A stretch of DNA of 64,000 nucleotides, taken from positions 124,001-188,000 of the forward strand of contig NZ_JAMXMY010000012.1 in NCBI RefSeq assembly GCF_024055795.1. Reading direction: 5' to 3'. Below the pieces are notes generated by a model. It saw only the letters and a list, made by a program, of their open reading frames with translations, was not told where the DNA came from and did not search any database. Every line of letters begins with the position of its first letter. Positions within the stretch are counted from its first letter, which is position 1. Source of the stretch: Actinoallomurus purpureus (GTDB lineage Bacteria > Actinomycetota > Actinomycetes > Streptosporangiales > Streptosporangiaceae). Made by a program: the position numbers and the translations under genes. Positions 25,334-32,702 of this stretch are shown piece by piece.

Positions 25334-26143
25334 ATGGGCCGAGTGACCGTGCGACGGCGGATCGCGCACATCGACGAACGCGGACGGCGGGCCATGCCCG
25401 ACACGTTGGTCGTGGAGGAACCCCTCGAGATCCGCCTGGGAGGGCGTCCGCTGTCGGTCACCATGCGGACGCCGGGGAACGACTTCGATCTGATCACCGG
25501 GTTCCTGTACGCCGAGGGCGTCATCCGCGCGCCGGACGACGTCGCCGCGATGCGTTACTGCGCCGACACCGACACCTTCAACGTCGTCGACGTCACGCTG
25601 GCCGCGGAGGTGCGCCCGCCGGAGGTCTCGGTGGAGCGCTCCTTCTACACGACCAGCGCGTGCGGGGTGTGCGGCAAGACGAGCATCGACGCGATCCGGC
25701 AGCGGGCGTCGTACGACGTCCGGTCCGACGCGACCGTCCTCGACCCGGAGGTCCTGACCGCCCTGCCGGACACGCTGCGCCGGGCGCAACGGGTGTTCGA
25801 ACGGACCGGCGGGCTGCACGCCGCCGGACTGTTCGACGCGAACGGGGCGCTCCTCACCCTCCGCGAGGACGTCGGGCGGCACAACGCGGTCGACAAGGTG
25901 ATCGGCTGGGCGCTGAAGGACGGGCGGCTTCCGCTGACCGGTCATGTCCTCCTGGTCAGCGGCCGCGCGTCGTTCGAGCTGACCCAGAAGGCCCTGCTGG
26001 CCGGGATACCGGCGCTGGCGGCCGTGTCGGCGCCGTCCTCGCTCGCCGCCGAGCTGGCCGAGGAGGCCGGCATGACGCTCATCGGGTTCCTTCGCGGACG
26101 CTCGATGAACGTCTACGCGGGGGCCGATCGGATCAAGGACTGA
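25334..26143 (+). CDS. fdhD: Formate dehydrogenase accessory sulfurtransferase FdhD
   Basis: A 269-residue protein that passes sulfur from a cysteine desulfurase to the molybdenum cofactor of formate dehydrogenase. The swapping cysteines are in [10 protein letters not shown] near residue 111. Family motifs include [18 protein letters not shown] and [18 protein letters not shown], and [10 protein letters not shown] ends the protein. The ATG at 25334 matches the usual actinobacterial start (MGRVTVRRR). No ribosome binding site precedes it, so the mRNA may be leaderless. It is divergent from the formate dehydrogenase operon across 146 bases, and the hydrolase at 26166 follows after 22 bases. Confidence 0.93.
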   Translation: MGRVTVRRRIAHIDERGRRAMPDTLVVEEPLEIRLGGRPLSVTMRTPGNDFDLITGFLYAEGVIRAPDDVAAMRYCADTDTFNVVDVTLAAEVRPPEVSVERSFYTTSACGVCGKTSIDAIRQRASYDVRSDATVLDPEVLTALPDTLRRAQRVFERTGGLHAAGLFDANGALLTLREDVGRHNAVDKVIGWALKDGRLPLTGHVLLVSGRASFELTQKALLAGIPALAAVSAPSSLAAELAEEAGMTLIGFLRGRSMNVYAGADRIKD

Positions 26144-26165
26144 GCGCAGGCCTACCGTGGACGCC

Positions 26166-27059
26166 ATGCCCGACGACACGCGAACACGCCGGATCCGCGG
26201 CGACGGCGTCGACCTCGCCGTGTACGAACGCGGATCCGGGCCGACGGTGCTGCTCGTGCACGGCTACCCGGACACCCACGCGGTGTGGGACGGGGTCGCC
26301 GAGCGGCTGGCGGACCGCTTCCACGTCGTGGCGTACGACGTGCGGGGTGCGGGCGCCTCGTCGCGCCCCTCGCGGCGGGAGGCGTACGGGTTCGAGCACC
26401 TCCTCGCCGACATGAGCGCCGTGCTCGACGCCGTCTCCCCCGAGGCGCCGGTGCACCTGGTCGGCCACGACTGGGGTTCGATCCAGTCGTGGGAGGCCGT
26501 CCGCGCGATGCCCGGGCGGTTCGCCTCCTTCACCTCCATCTCCGGGCCCTGCCTGGACCACGCGTCGCACTGGTTCCGGACGCGCCTGCGGCGGCCCTCC
26601 GGCGTGCCGGCCGCCGTGCGGCAGCTGCTGCGGTCCTGGTACATCGCGGCCTTCCAGGTGCCGGTGGTTCCCGAGCTGGTGTGGAATCACCGGCTGGCCG
26701 GCCGCTGGGGCCGGCGCCTGGAGCGGGTGGAGGGTGTGCCGGCCGGCGGTGGTCACCCCGCTCCGACGCTGCGGCGGGACGCCGTCGCCGGGCTGAACCT
26801 CTACCGGGCGAACATGCTCGGCCGCGGCGGCACCGCGCGGCGGGCCGGCGTCTCTCCGGCGGTCACCGTGCCGACGCAGGTCATCGTGCCCACCCGGGAC
26901 GCGTACGCGACCCCGGCGCTGGCGGCGGAGGCGCCTCGCCCGTTCACCGAGCACCTGCGCGTACGGCCGGTCGCCACGTCGCACTGGGGGCTCCTCGCCC
27001 GGCCGGACGAGATCGCGCGACTCATCGCCGACCACATCGATCAGACCTCCGCGCCCTGA
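26166..27059 (+). CDS. Alpha/beta hydrolase (epoxide hydrolase / haloalkane dehalogenase-like)
   Basis: A 297-residue alpha/beta hydrolase. It has the oxyanion motif VHGYPDTHAVWDG (HGxP type) and the nucleophile elbow HLVGHDWGSIQSW with Asp, as in epoxide hydrolases and dehalogenases. The final His is in ATSHWGLLARPDE. An Arg-rich cap region lies at residues ~130-215. A partial decayed relative of residues ~165-225 is found at 29537-29713. A GTG nine bases upstream is an alternative start. It closely follows fdhD on the same strand; no metabolic link to formate is apparent. Confidence 0.82.
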   Translation: MPDDTRTRRIRGDGVDLAVYERGSGPTVLLVHGYPDTHAVWDGVAERLADRFHVVAYDVRGAGASSRPSRREAYGFEHLLADMSAVLDAVSPEAPVHLVGHDWGSIQSWEAVRAMPGRFASFTSISGPCLDHASHWFRTRLRRPSGVPAAVRQLLRSWYIAAFQVPVVPELVWNHRLAGRWGRRLERVEGVPAGGGHPAPTLRRDAVAGLNLYRANMLGRGGTARRAGVSPAVTVPTQVIVPTRDAYATPALAAEAPRPFTEHLRVRPVATSHWGLLARPDEIARLIADHIDQTSAP

Positions 27060-27165
27060 CGCACCCACGTCCGCACGAACGCGGGCGGACTCCCGCGCAC
27101 GCCGACGCGCCCGCGACCCGCAGGACTTCGGGCCCAAGCCGCGCGTCTCGACGCGTCCCGAACCC

Positions 27166-27309
27166 GCGCCCAGGCCACCGCGTACGCCGGCGCGTCCCGG
27201 CCCACACGCAACGCACGCCCAGGCCACCGCGCACCCGGACGCCTCCCCGGCAGGCCCACACGAACGCATGTCCGGGCCGCCGCGCGTCCGGGCCCGGGCC
27301 TACACGAAC
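27166..27309. repeat. Degenerate tandem repeat, three units of 44-53 bases
   Basis: Three imperfect units occur at 27166-27212, 27213-27265 and 27266-27309. Each runs from a CCAGGCCACCGCG- or CCGGGCCGCCGCG-type start to a CCCACACG(A)AAC-type end. The last unit covers the stop and final codons of the YczR-type gene. An even more degenerate copy may lie at 27060-27165. The 240-base gap 27060-27299 holds no gene. The array may be decayed 3'-end sequence or a transcription-end structure. Confidence 0.45.
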
Positions 27310-28718
27310 ACGGGCCGAGGCTGGTGGGCGCCGGCCGCCTCCCGGCAGGCCTCGGCGAGCCGGCGGGCGGCGTCCCGGAGCATCTCCGGCGGAAGCACGT
27401 AAGGCACGCGCACATGGTCGTCGAGGACGCCGTCGACGCCGAAGGCCGTCCCCGGCACGACGTGCAGGCCGTACCGGGCCGCCGTCGTCGCCAGCGCGGT
27501 GCTCGACGTCCCCGGCAGCCGCGCCCACAGCGACAGGCCGCCCGGCGGGACGGTGAACTCCCAGTCGGGACACTCGCGGCGCAGCGCGTCGACGAGGGCC
27601 GCGCGGTGCTCCCGCAGCGTGGCGCGCCGCTCGCCGGCCACCGCGTCCATGCGGCCGAGCAGCTCGGTGACGATCAGCTGCTCCAGCACCGGGCTGGCCT
27701 GGTCGACGGTCTCGCGCGCCTCTGCCAGTCGGCGGACGAGGGCCTGCGTCGCCCGGATCCACCCGATGCGCAGACCGCCCCACAGCACCTTCGACGCCGA
27801 CCCGATGCTGATCACCCGCCCGTCGGTGTCGTGGGCGGCGAGCGGGCGCGGCCGGGCGACGTCGTCGACGGCCAGCTCGGTGAAGGTCTCGTCGGTGACG
27901 ACGTACGCTCCGGTGGCCCGCGCCGCCGCGACCAAGGTGGCGCGGACGTCATCGCTCATGAGCAGGCCGGTGGGGTTCTGGAACTCGGGGATGAGATACG
28001 CCAGCCGGGCGGCGGACTGCCGCAGGGCGCTCGTGATGAGTTCGGCGTCCCAGCCGGCGTTGACGCCCGCGGGCACGAGGCGTGCTCCCGCGCGGCGCAG
28101 CGCGTTGAGGGCGTGCGGGTAGGCCGGCGACTCGACGAGCACCGGGTCGGCGGGACGGACGAACGCCTGGAACACGAGGCACAGGCCGTGTTGGGCCCCG
28201 GTCGTCACCAGGATCTGCTCCGGCAACGTTGGGACGCCCCGCGCGGTGTAGCGCGCGGCGACGGCCTCACGGAGCACTGGCAGCCCGAGCGGCTCGTAGC
28301 CGGGCCCGCGGGCGTAGCGCGGGAGCTCCGCCACGGCGGCGGCGACGTCGTCCTCGAAACCCCGCGGGGCGGGCGGCGAGACGCAGGCGAGGTCGATGAG
28401 CGTCCGGTCCTCGGCGAGACCGTGGCGCGCCGCCCCCGGGCTGCCGGCGGGCAGCGCCGTCCAGCTGCCCGCTCCCTGGCGGCTCTCGACGTATCCCTCG
28501 GCGCGCAGCGCGTCGTACGCGGAGGTCACCGTGGTGCGGCTCAGCCCCAGGGCGGCGGCGAGGTCGCGCTCGGCGGGCAACCGCGTGCGCAGCGGGAGAC
28601 GACCGTCGAGCACGAGGCCTCGCAGGCTCCGGGCCAGCATCGCGTACAGGGGCCGGCCTTCCGGTGTGCCGCCGAGCAGGCGGGCGAGCCCGGTGGCATT
28701 GATCGCCCGAGATGTCAT
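27300..28718 (-). CDS. MocR/GntR family regulator with aminotransferase domain (YczR-like)
   Basis: A 472-residue MocR-type regulator. Residues ~1-80 form a GntR winged helix (RLPAERDLAAALGLSRTTVT, then SAYDALRAEGYVESRQGAG). The rest is a fold-type I aminotransferase domain with the PLP lysine in ISIGSASKVLWGGLRIG near residue 315, and LIPEFQNPTGLLMSD upstream of it. Divergent transcription with a YczE-like membrane protein gene matches the YczR/YczE pairing known from Bacillus and many actinobacteria. It probably controls that gene in response to a PLP-related ligand. The last codons overlap a repeat. Confidence 0.88.
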   Translation of the reverse strand: MTSRAINATGLARLLGGTPEGRPLYAMLARSLRGLVLDGRLPLRTRLPAERDLAAALGLSRTTVTSAYDALRAEGYVESRQGAGSWTALPAGSPGAARHGLAEDRTLIDLACVSPPAPRGFEDDVAAAVAELPRYARGPGYEPLGLPVLREAVAARYTARGVPTLPEQILVTTGAQHGLCLVFQAFVRPADPVLVESPAYPHALNALRRAGARLVPAGVNAGWDAELITSALRQSAARLAYLIPEFQNPTGLLMSDDVRATLVAAARATGAYVVTDETFTELAVDDVARPRPLAAHDTDGRVISIGSASKVLWGGLRIGWIRATQALVRRLAEARETVDQASPVLEQLIVTELLGRMDAVAGERRATLREHRAALVDALRRECPDWEFTVPPGGLSLWARLPGTSSTALATTAARYGLHVVPGTAFGVDGVLDDHVRVPYVLPPEMLRDAARRLAEACREAAGAHQPRPVFV

Positions 28719-28720
28719 AC

Positions 28721-28750
28721 GGCCACTTTTCCCGATTGGCCATTAATCGG
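28721..28750. promoter_or_regulatory. Probable YczR-type operator
   Basis: Directly upstream of the regulator start lie two GGCCA direct repeats (28721 and 28738) and the inverted repeat CCGATT-N7-AATCGG (28732-28750). MocR regulators generally bind direct or inverted repeats between the divergent genes, so this is the best candidate in the 142-base gap. Confidence 0.45.
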
Positions 28751-28860
28751 CAAGCCACCTCCATGAGTGAATGGGCGACAGCCCGGGAGCGACGCCCCTG
28801 CATGGACGTTCGCCCCTGATCACGACGTTCGACGTCACGTACCTGATTCAGAGGAGACCC

Positions 28861-29505
28861 GTGATCGCCCGCCGATTGGCCCAGCTGTACGTCGGATTGG
28901 CCCTCTACGGTCTCGGGATCGCCCTTCAGGTGGTCTCAGGGCTCGGCAACGACCCCTGGGACGCCCTCCACCAGGGGCTCGCCCGCCAGACCGGCCTGTC
29001 GATCGGCACCTGGATCATCATCGCCGGCGTCGTCGTCATGGCCCTGTGGATCCCGCTCCGTCAACGGCCCGGCATCGGCACGATCAGCAACGCCGTCCTC
29101 GTCGGTGTGTTCGCCGACTTCTTCATCTGGGCGCTCCCCCACCCCGGCACCCTGGCCCTCCGCTGGGTCTACCTCGTCGCGGCGATCGTCGTCGGCGGCT
29201 TCGCCACCGGGTGCTACATCGGGGCGGGACTGGGGGCGGGGCCCCGCGACGGCCTGACCACCGGCCTGGCCGCGCGCGGCCACTCCATCCGCGTCGTGCG
29301 CACCGGCATCGAGCTGACGGTGCTCGTCGCCGGCTGGCTGCTGGGCGGCACCGTGGGCATCGGCACGCTCCTGTACGCGGTGACGATCGGCCCGCTCTCG
29401 CACGTCTTCATCCCCATGCTGGAGATCAGGCGGTCGCCGGAGCCGACGCCCGCGCCCAGTGCCCCCGCCGTCCCGGTCCCGGCCGAGGGCGGGAACACGC
29501 CCTGA
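28861..29505 (+). CDS. YczE/YitT-like integral membrane protein
   Basis: A 214-residue protein with five to six hydrophobic segments and short loops. It carries the family features LGNDPWDALHQGLARQTG near residue 24 and GAGLGAGPRDGLTTGLA near 125, two similar motifs that suggest an internal duplication. The GTG start has GAGGAGA six bases upstream. It is divergent from the MocR-type regulator. Function of the family is not established; a transport role has been proposed. The Pro/Ala-rich tail (last ~25 residues) is cytosolic or disordered. Confidence 0.85.
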   Translation: MIARRLAQLYVGLALYGLGIALQVVSGLGNDPWDALHQGLARQTGLSIGTWIIIAGVVVMALWIPLRQRPGIGTISNAVLVGVFADFFIWALPHPGTLALRWVYLVAAIVVGGFATGCYIGAGLGAGPRDGLTTGLAARGHSIRVVRTGIELTVLVAGWLLGGTVGIGTLLYAVTIGPLSHVFIPMLEIRRSPEPTPAPSAPAVPVPAEGGNTP

Positions 29506-29536
29506 GGCCGCCGTCCCGCTCCCCCGGGGACACGTG

Positions 29537-29713
29537 GTTCCGGTGCTGCCCGAAACAATCTGGCGGCACCGGCCGGCCGACCGCTGGCCAGGCCTCCAGC
29601 GGGCCGAAGGCGTACGGCCGGGCGACGGCCATCCCGCCCCCACGCTGCTCCGGGACGCCCACGCGAGCCTGTACCTGTACCGGGCGTACATGCTCGGCCG
29701 GGCCGGCCAGGGC
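29537..29713 (+). pseudogene. Decayed fragment of an alpha/beta hydrolase paralogue
   Basis: The frame here reads VPVLPETIWRHRPADRWPGL, then RAEGVRPGDGHPAPTLLRDA and SLYLYRAYMLGRAGQG. This matches residues ~165-225 of the hydrolase at 26166 (VPVVPELVWNHRLAGRWGRR, GHPAPTLRRDAVAGLNLYRA, NMLGRGG). The catalytic Asp and His regions are absent on both sides. Only an internal fragment of a related gene remains, in the 325-base gap between the YczE-like and DUF3500 genes. Confidence 0.7.
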
Positions 29714-29736
29714 ACGGCTTTTCGGACGGAAATGTG

Positions 29737-29752
29737 ATTCTTATTTAAGAAT
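29737..29752. promoter_or_regulatory. AT-rich palindrome upstream of the DUF3500/metal-exporter operon
   Basis: ATTCTTA-TT-TAAGAAT is a perfect 7-base inverted repeat in very GC-rich surroundings, 78 bases before the DUF3500 start. The overlapping CTTATT...AATAAG symmetry extends it. Its AT-richness and size resemble Fur-family metal-regulator boxes, which would fit the transporter downstream. Confidence 0.45.
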
Positions 29753-29830
29753 AAGCAGCACGACGGCCCGGGTGAGCGGATCGATCGGTATGTTCTCGGC
29801 GACCGAGTCGATCGCTCATTAAGGAGTACC

Positions 29831-31060
29831 GTGTTCTGGTATTCGAGTGACCCGGAGCCCGCCCGTCAACAGCCACGGCCGCCGCACTCTCGCCGTGTAG
29901 CCGGCGCGGTCGGAGCCGCTACCGCCCTCCTCGTCGTCACCTCGTGCTCATCGGGTACCGCCGTTTCCACCGGCTCGGACTCGTTCGCCCAGGCCATTTC
30001 TGCCAATGCGTCGGCGGTCCACGGCGCGCCGATCAAGAAGACCACCGCCGCGGCGAAAGCGTTCCTGGCGACCCTGGACGCCGAGCAGAAGAACACCGTG
30101 CTGTTCGACTGGACGGACCAGGAACAGAAGCAGCGCTGGTCCAACTTCCCCTATGGGGTGTTCCCCCGTGCCGGCCTGAAGTGGGGCGACCTGAGCACGA
30201 CGCAGCAGAACGCCTGGCTGGCGATCATGAAGGCGTCGCTGAGTCACGAGGGCTACAAGCGCGTCCTCGCCGAGTGGAACGCCGATGACGCGAACGCCAC
30301 CGAGACGGGCCAGTCGAACCTGTTCGGCAAGAAGTACTACTACATCGCCCTGATCGGGAACCCGTCGACGACCGGCCCGTGGATGTGGCAGTTCGGCGGC
30401 CACCACGTGACCGTGAACGCCGCCGTCACCGGCGGCCGGATCTCACTGACCCCGAGCTTCATCGGTGACCAGCCGGCGAGCTACACCGACGCCGGCGGCA
30501 AGACGGTGCGCCCCCTCGGGGACATCGAGGACCAGGCCTTCGCACTGGTCGGCTCCCTGGACACTGCCCAGAAGGAGAAGGCGGTCCTCGGCGACACGCC
30601 GATCGACCTGGTGCTCGGACCCGGCGAGGACGGCAAGACGATCGCGCCGGAGGGCCTGCGGCTCTCCGAGATGACCGCCCACCAGCGGGCGGCCGCGTTG
30701 AAGGTGATCCGCCACTACACCGGGCTGGTGGACGACGCCGACGCGGCGGCCCGGATGCGCGAGGTCAAGTCGGCCCTCCGCCGGACGTACTTCGCCTGGT
30801 ACGGGCCGACCACCCCGGGCAGCGCGGCCTACTTCCGCTTCACCGGCCCGACGCTCGTGATCGAGTACTCACCGCAGGGCGCCGGTAGGCCCGGTGGCGG
30901 TGGGCCCGGTGGTGGTACGCCGAGCCCCACGCCGAGCGGTACCCCGAGTAGTCCCCCGCAGGATCAGGCCGGCACCCCCATCAACAACGCGACCACCGAT
31001 CACATCCACGGCATCTACCGTGATCCCACCAACGAGTACGGGGACAAGTACGCCTCGTGA
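29831..31060 (+). CDS. DUF3500 lipoprotein-like exported protein
   Basis: A 409-residue exported protein. A hydrophobic signal (GAVGAATALLVVTSCSSG) carries a possible lipobox with Cys near residue 39. The DUF3500 domain spans ~65-355 and includes WSNFPYGVFPRAGLKWGDL, GPWMWQFGGHHVTVNAAVTG and FIGDQPASY. A Gly/Pro-rich linker and a conserved-looking tail (DHIHGIYRDPTNEYGDKY) follow. The several His residues (GGHH, DHIHG) could bind metal. AAGGAGT lies 5 bases before the GTG. It overlaps the following exporter gene by GTGA if that gene's first start is used. The biochemical role of DUF3500 is not known. Confidence 0.8.
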   Translation: MFWYSSDPEPARQQPRPPHSRRVAGAVGAATALLVVTSCSSGTAVSTGSDSFAQAISANASAVHGAPIKKTTAAAKAFLATLDAEQKNTVLFDWTDQEQKQRWSNFPYGVFPRAGLKWGDLSTTQQNAWLAIMKASLSHEGYKRVLAEWNADDANATETGQSNLFGKKYYYIALIGNPSTTGPWMWQFGGHHVTVNAAVTGGRISLTPSFIGDQPASYTDAGGKTVRPLGDIEDQAFALVGSLDTAQKEKAVLGDTPIDLVLGPGEDGKTIAPEGLRLSEMTAHQRAAALKVIRHYTGLVDDADAAARMREVKSALRRTYFAWYGPTTPGSAAYFRFTGPTLVIEYSPQGAGRPGGGGPGGGTPSPTPSGTPSSPPQDQAGTPINNATTDHIHGIYRDPTNEYGDKYAS

Positions 31061-31176
31061 GGTTCGGTACGACGAGAGAGTGGCCCGCCCCCGCCGGGGC
31101 GGGTCCTCTCGCCCCGGCGTGGACCGGGACCACCGTTCGGTACGGCGATCGGCGCGGAGCGGGCGGAGCTCGTGTC

Positions 31177-32529
31177 GTGGACACGTGGCGACGGTGGGGC
31201 CTGTGGGCCTTCACCGCGCTGCTGGCCGCCATGGTGCCCGTCCTGCTCGCCACCCCGGCGGAGGCACATCCGACCGACGAGGTCGTGCAGCAGATCTATC
31301 TGACCCCGGCGCGGTCGGGGCTGACCGTGCAACTCGACCTCACGCCGGGGGTGCTGGTCGCACGGCAGTTCGTCCACGCGTTCGACACCGACGGGGACGG
31401 CACGCTGAGCCCAGCCGAGGTCGATGCGCATGTGGCAGCGGTGCGGTCCGCGATGACGGTCCGGGTCGACGGCAGGGACGTCGACCTGTCGATGACCGAA
31501 CACCGCTACCCGTCCGCCGACGTGCTCGCCGCCGCTGGTGGCACGATCACCCTCGTGTGGACGGCCGACCTGCCCGCGGACGCGCACCAGGTGGCCGTCG
31601 GCGACCGCTACGCGCCCGTCGGCCGGGCAGCGGTGCAGATGGCCGTTCTCCTGGCTCGGGAGAAGGCGGTCACGCTCGGCCCTATCCGCCACGCCGATGG
31701 CGGTCGCACGATGACCGTCGCTCTGAACCCGGGCACCACCGCCGGGACGCCGGACACCTCTGCCTCCCCCGCCCCCACATCGGCTGGTTCATCGATGCTC
31801 GATGCCCTGCGTCGTCCGTTGACCTCGGTCTGGGCGCTGCTCGCACTGATCGGCGTGTGCGCCGCGCTCGGCGGACTCCACGCGTTGACGCCCGGCCACG
31901 GCAAGGCGCTGCTCGCCGCCTACCTCGTCGGCGACCGAGGCACACCGAGGCAGGCCGTCGCTCTCGGCACCATGATCACCTTCACCCACACCGCCACGGT
32001 CGTCGCCCTGGGGGGCGTGGTCCTCGCCGCCGGGCGGTACATCGTCCCCGGTGTCATCGTGCCGGTGCTGACAAGCGTGGCCGGCGCCGTGGTGCTCGTG
32101 CTCGGAATCCGCCTGGTGCGCCGGCGCTGGAGGAGCACCGGCGCCCACGACCACAGCCACGACCATCACCACGATCACGACCATCACCACGGCCCGGTCA
32201 CGCGGCCGACCGGCCTGCGCGGCCTTGCGGCCATGGCGCTCTCGGCCGGGCTGATCCCGTGTCCCGAGGCGCTGAGCGTCCTGCTTCTCGCGATCGGACT
32301 CAACCGGACGGCGCTGGGCATGGTGATGATCGTCGCCTTCAGCGTCGGGCTGGCGACGGTACTTGTCGGACTGGGACTCCTTTTCGTCACCGCGGCGCCG
32401 GTCCTGTCACACTTCAGCGGTCGAGCTCCCGGGTGGCTCACCACACGTGTCCCGCTGTTCTCGGCCGTCGTGGTGGCGATCCTCGGCTGCGCGATGACCG
32501 CGACCGGACTCAGCGGCCTTCTCGCCTGA
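31177..32529 (+). CDS. RcnA/NiCoT-like metal exporter with extracellular EF-hand-containing domain
   Basis: A 450-residue protein. A signal peptide (LLAAMVPVLLATPAEA) releases a mature end starting HPTDEVVQQ. The following ~150-residue outer domain has an EF-hand-like DTDGDGTLSPAE. Six segments follow, with the nickel/cobalt transporter motif LHALTPGHGKALLAAYLVG and a cytosolic His/Asp loop (HDHSHDHHHDHDHHH) between TM3 and TM4. This is the RcnA-type efflux layout; related sulfur/urease-metal (HupE-like) transporters are the alternative. A GTG at 31057 overlaps the DUF3500 stop, but the GTG at 31177 gives a proper signal peptide and has GGAG upstream. It is co-transcribed with DUF3500. Confidence 0.82.
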   Translation: MDTWRRWGLWAFTALLAAMVPVLLATPAEAHPTDEVVQQIYLTPARSGLTVQLDLTPGVLVARQFVHAFDTDGDGTLSPAEVDAHVAAVRSAMTVRVDGRDVDLSMTEHRYPSADVLAAAGGTITLVWTADLPADAHQVAVGDRYAPVGRAAVQMAVLLAREKAVTLGPIRHADGGRTMTVALNPGTTAGTPDTSASPAPTSAGSSMLDALRRPLTSVWALLALIGVCAALGGLHALTPGHGKALLAAYLVGDRGTPRQAVALGTMITFTHTATVVALGGVVLAAGRYIVPGVIVPVLTSVAGAVVLVLGIRLVRRRWRSTGAHDHSHDHHHDHDHHHGPVTRPTGLRGLAAMALSAGLIPCPEALSVLLLAIGLNRTALGMVMIVAFSVGLATVLVGLGLLFVTAAPVLSHFSGRAPGWLTTRVPLFSAVVVAILGCAMTATGLSGLLA

Positions 32530-32702
32530 GGTGACACGTTCCTCGTCCTTCGTCCGGTCCACGCACCGTTGCGAGGGGCAGAGGAGACGTAGCCGACCTA
32601 AGTTAACGGTAAACAACCTTCTAAACGGGCATGTCTTGACGGTTGCGCCGTGACGCTGCCGCGCTACCGTACGACGGGGATCCGAGATACGAGGGGGTCG
32701 TG

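Noticed and set aside
27060-27299. Direct repeats as a CRISPR array
   Set aside because: Units differ in length and sequence, with no constant repeat and spacer; no cas genes.
31057-31176. N-terminal 40 residues of the metal exporter from the GTG overlapping DUF3500
   Set aside because: The extension is Pro/Gly/Arg-rich and would bury the signal peptide; the GTG at 31177 has its own ribosome binding site. Translational coupling through the first GTG remains possible.
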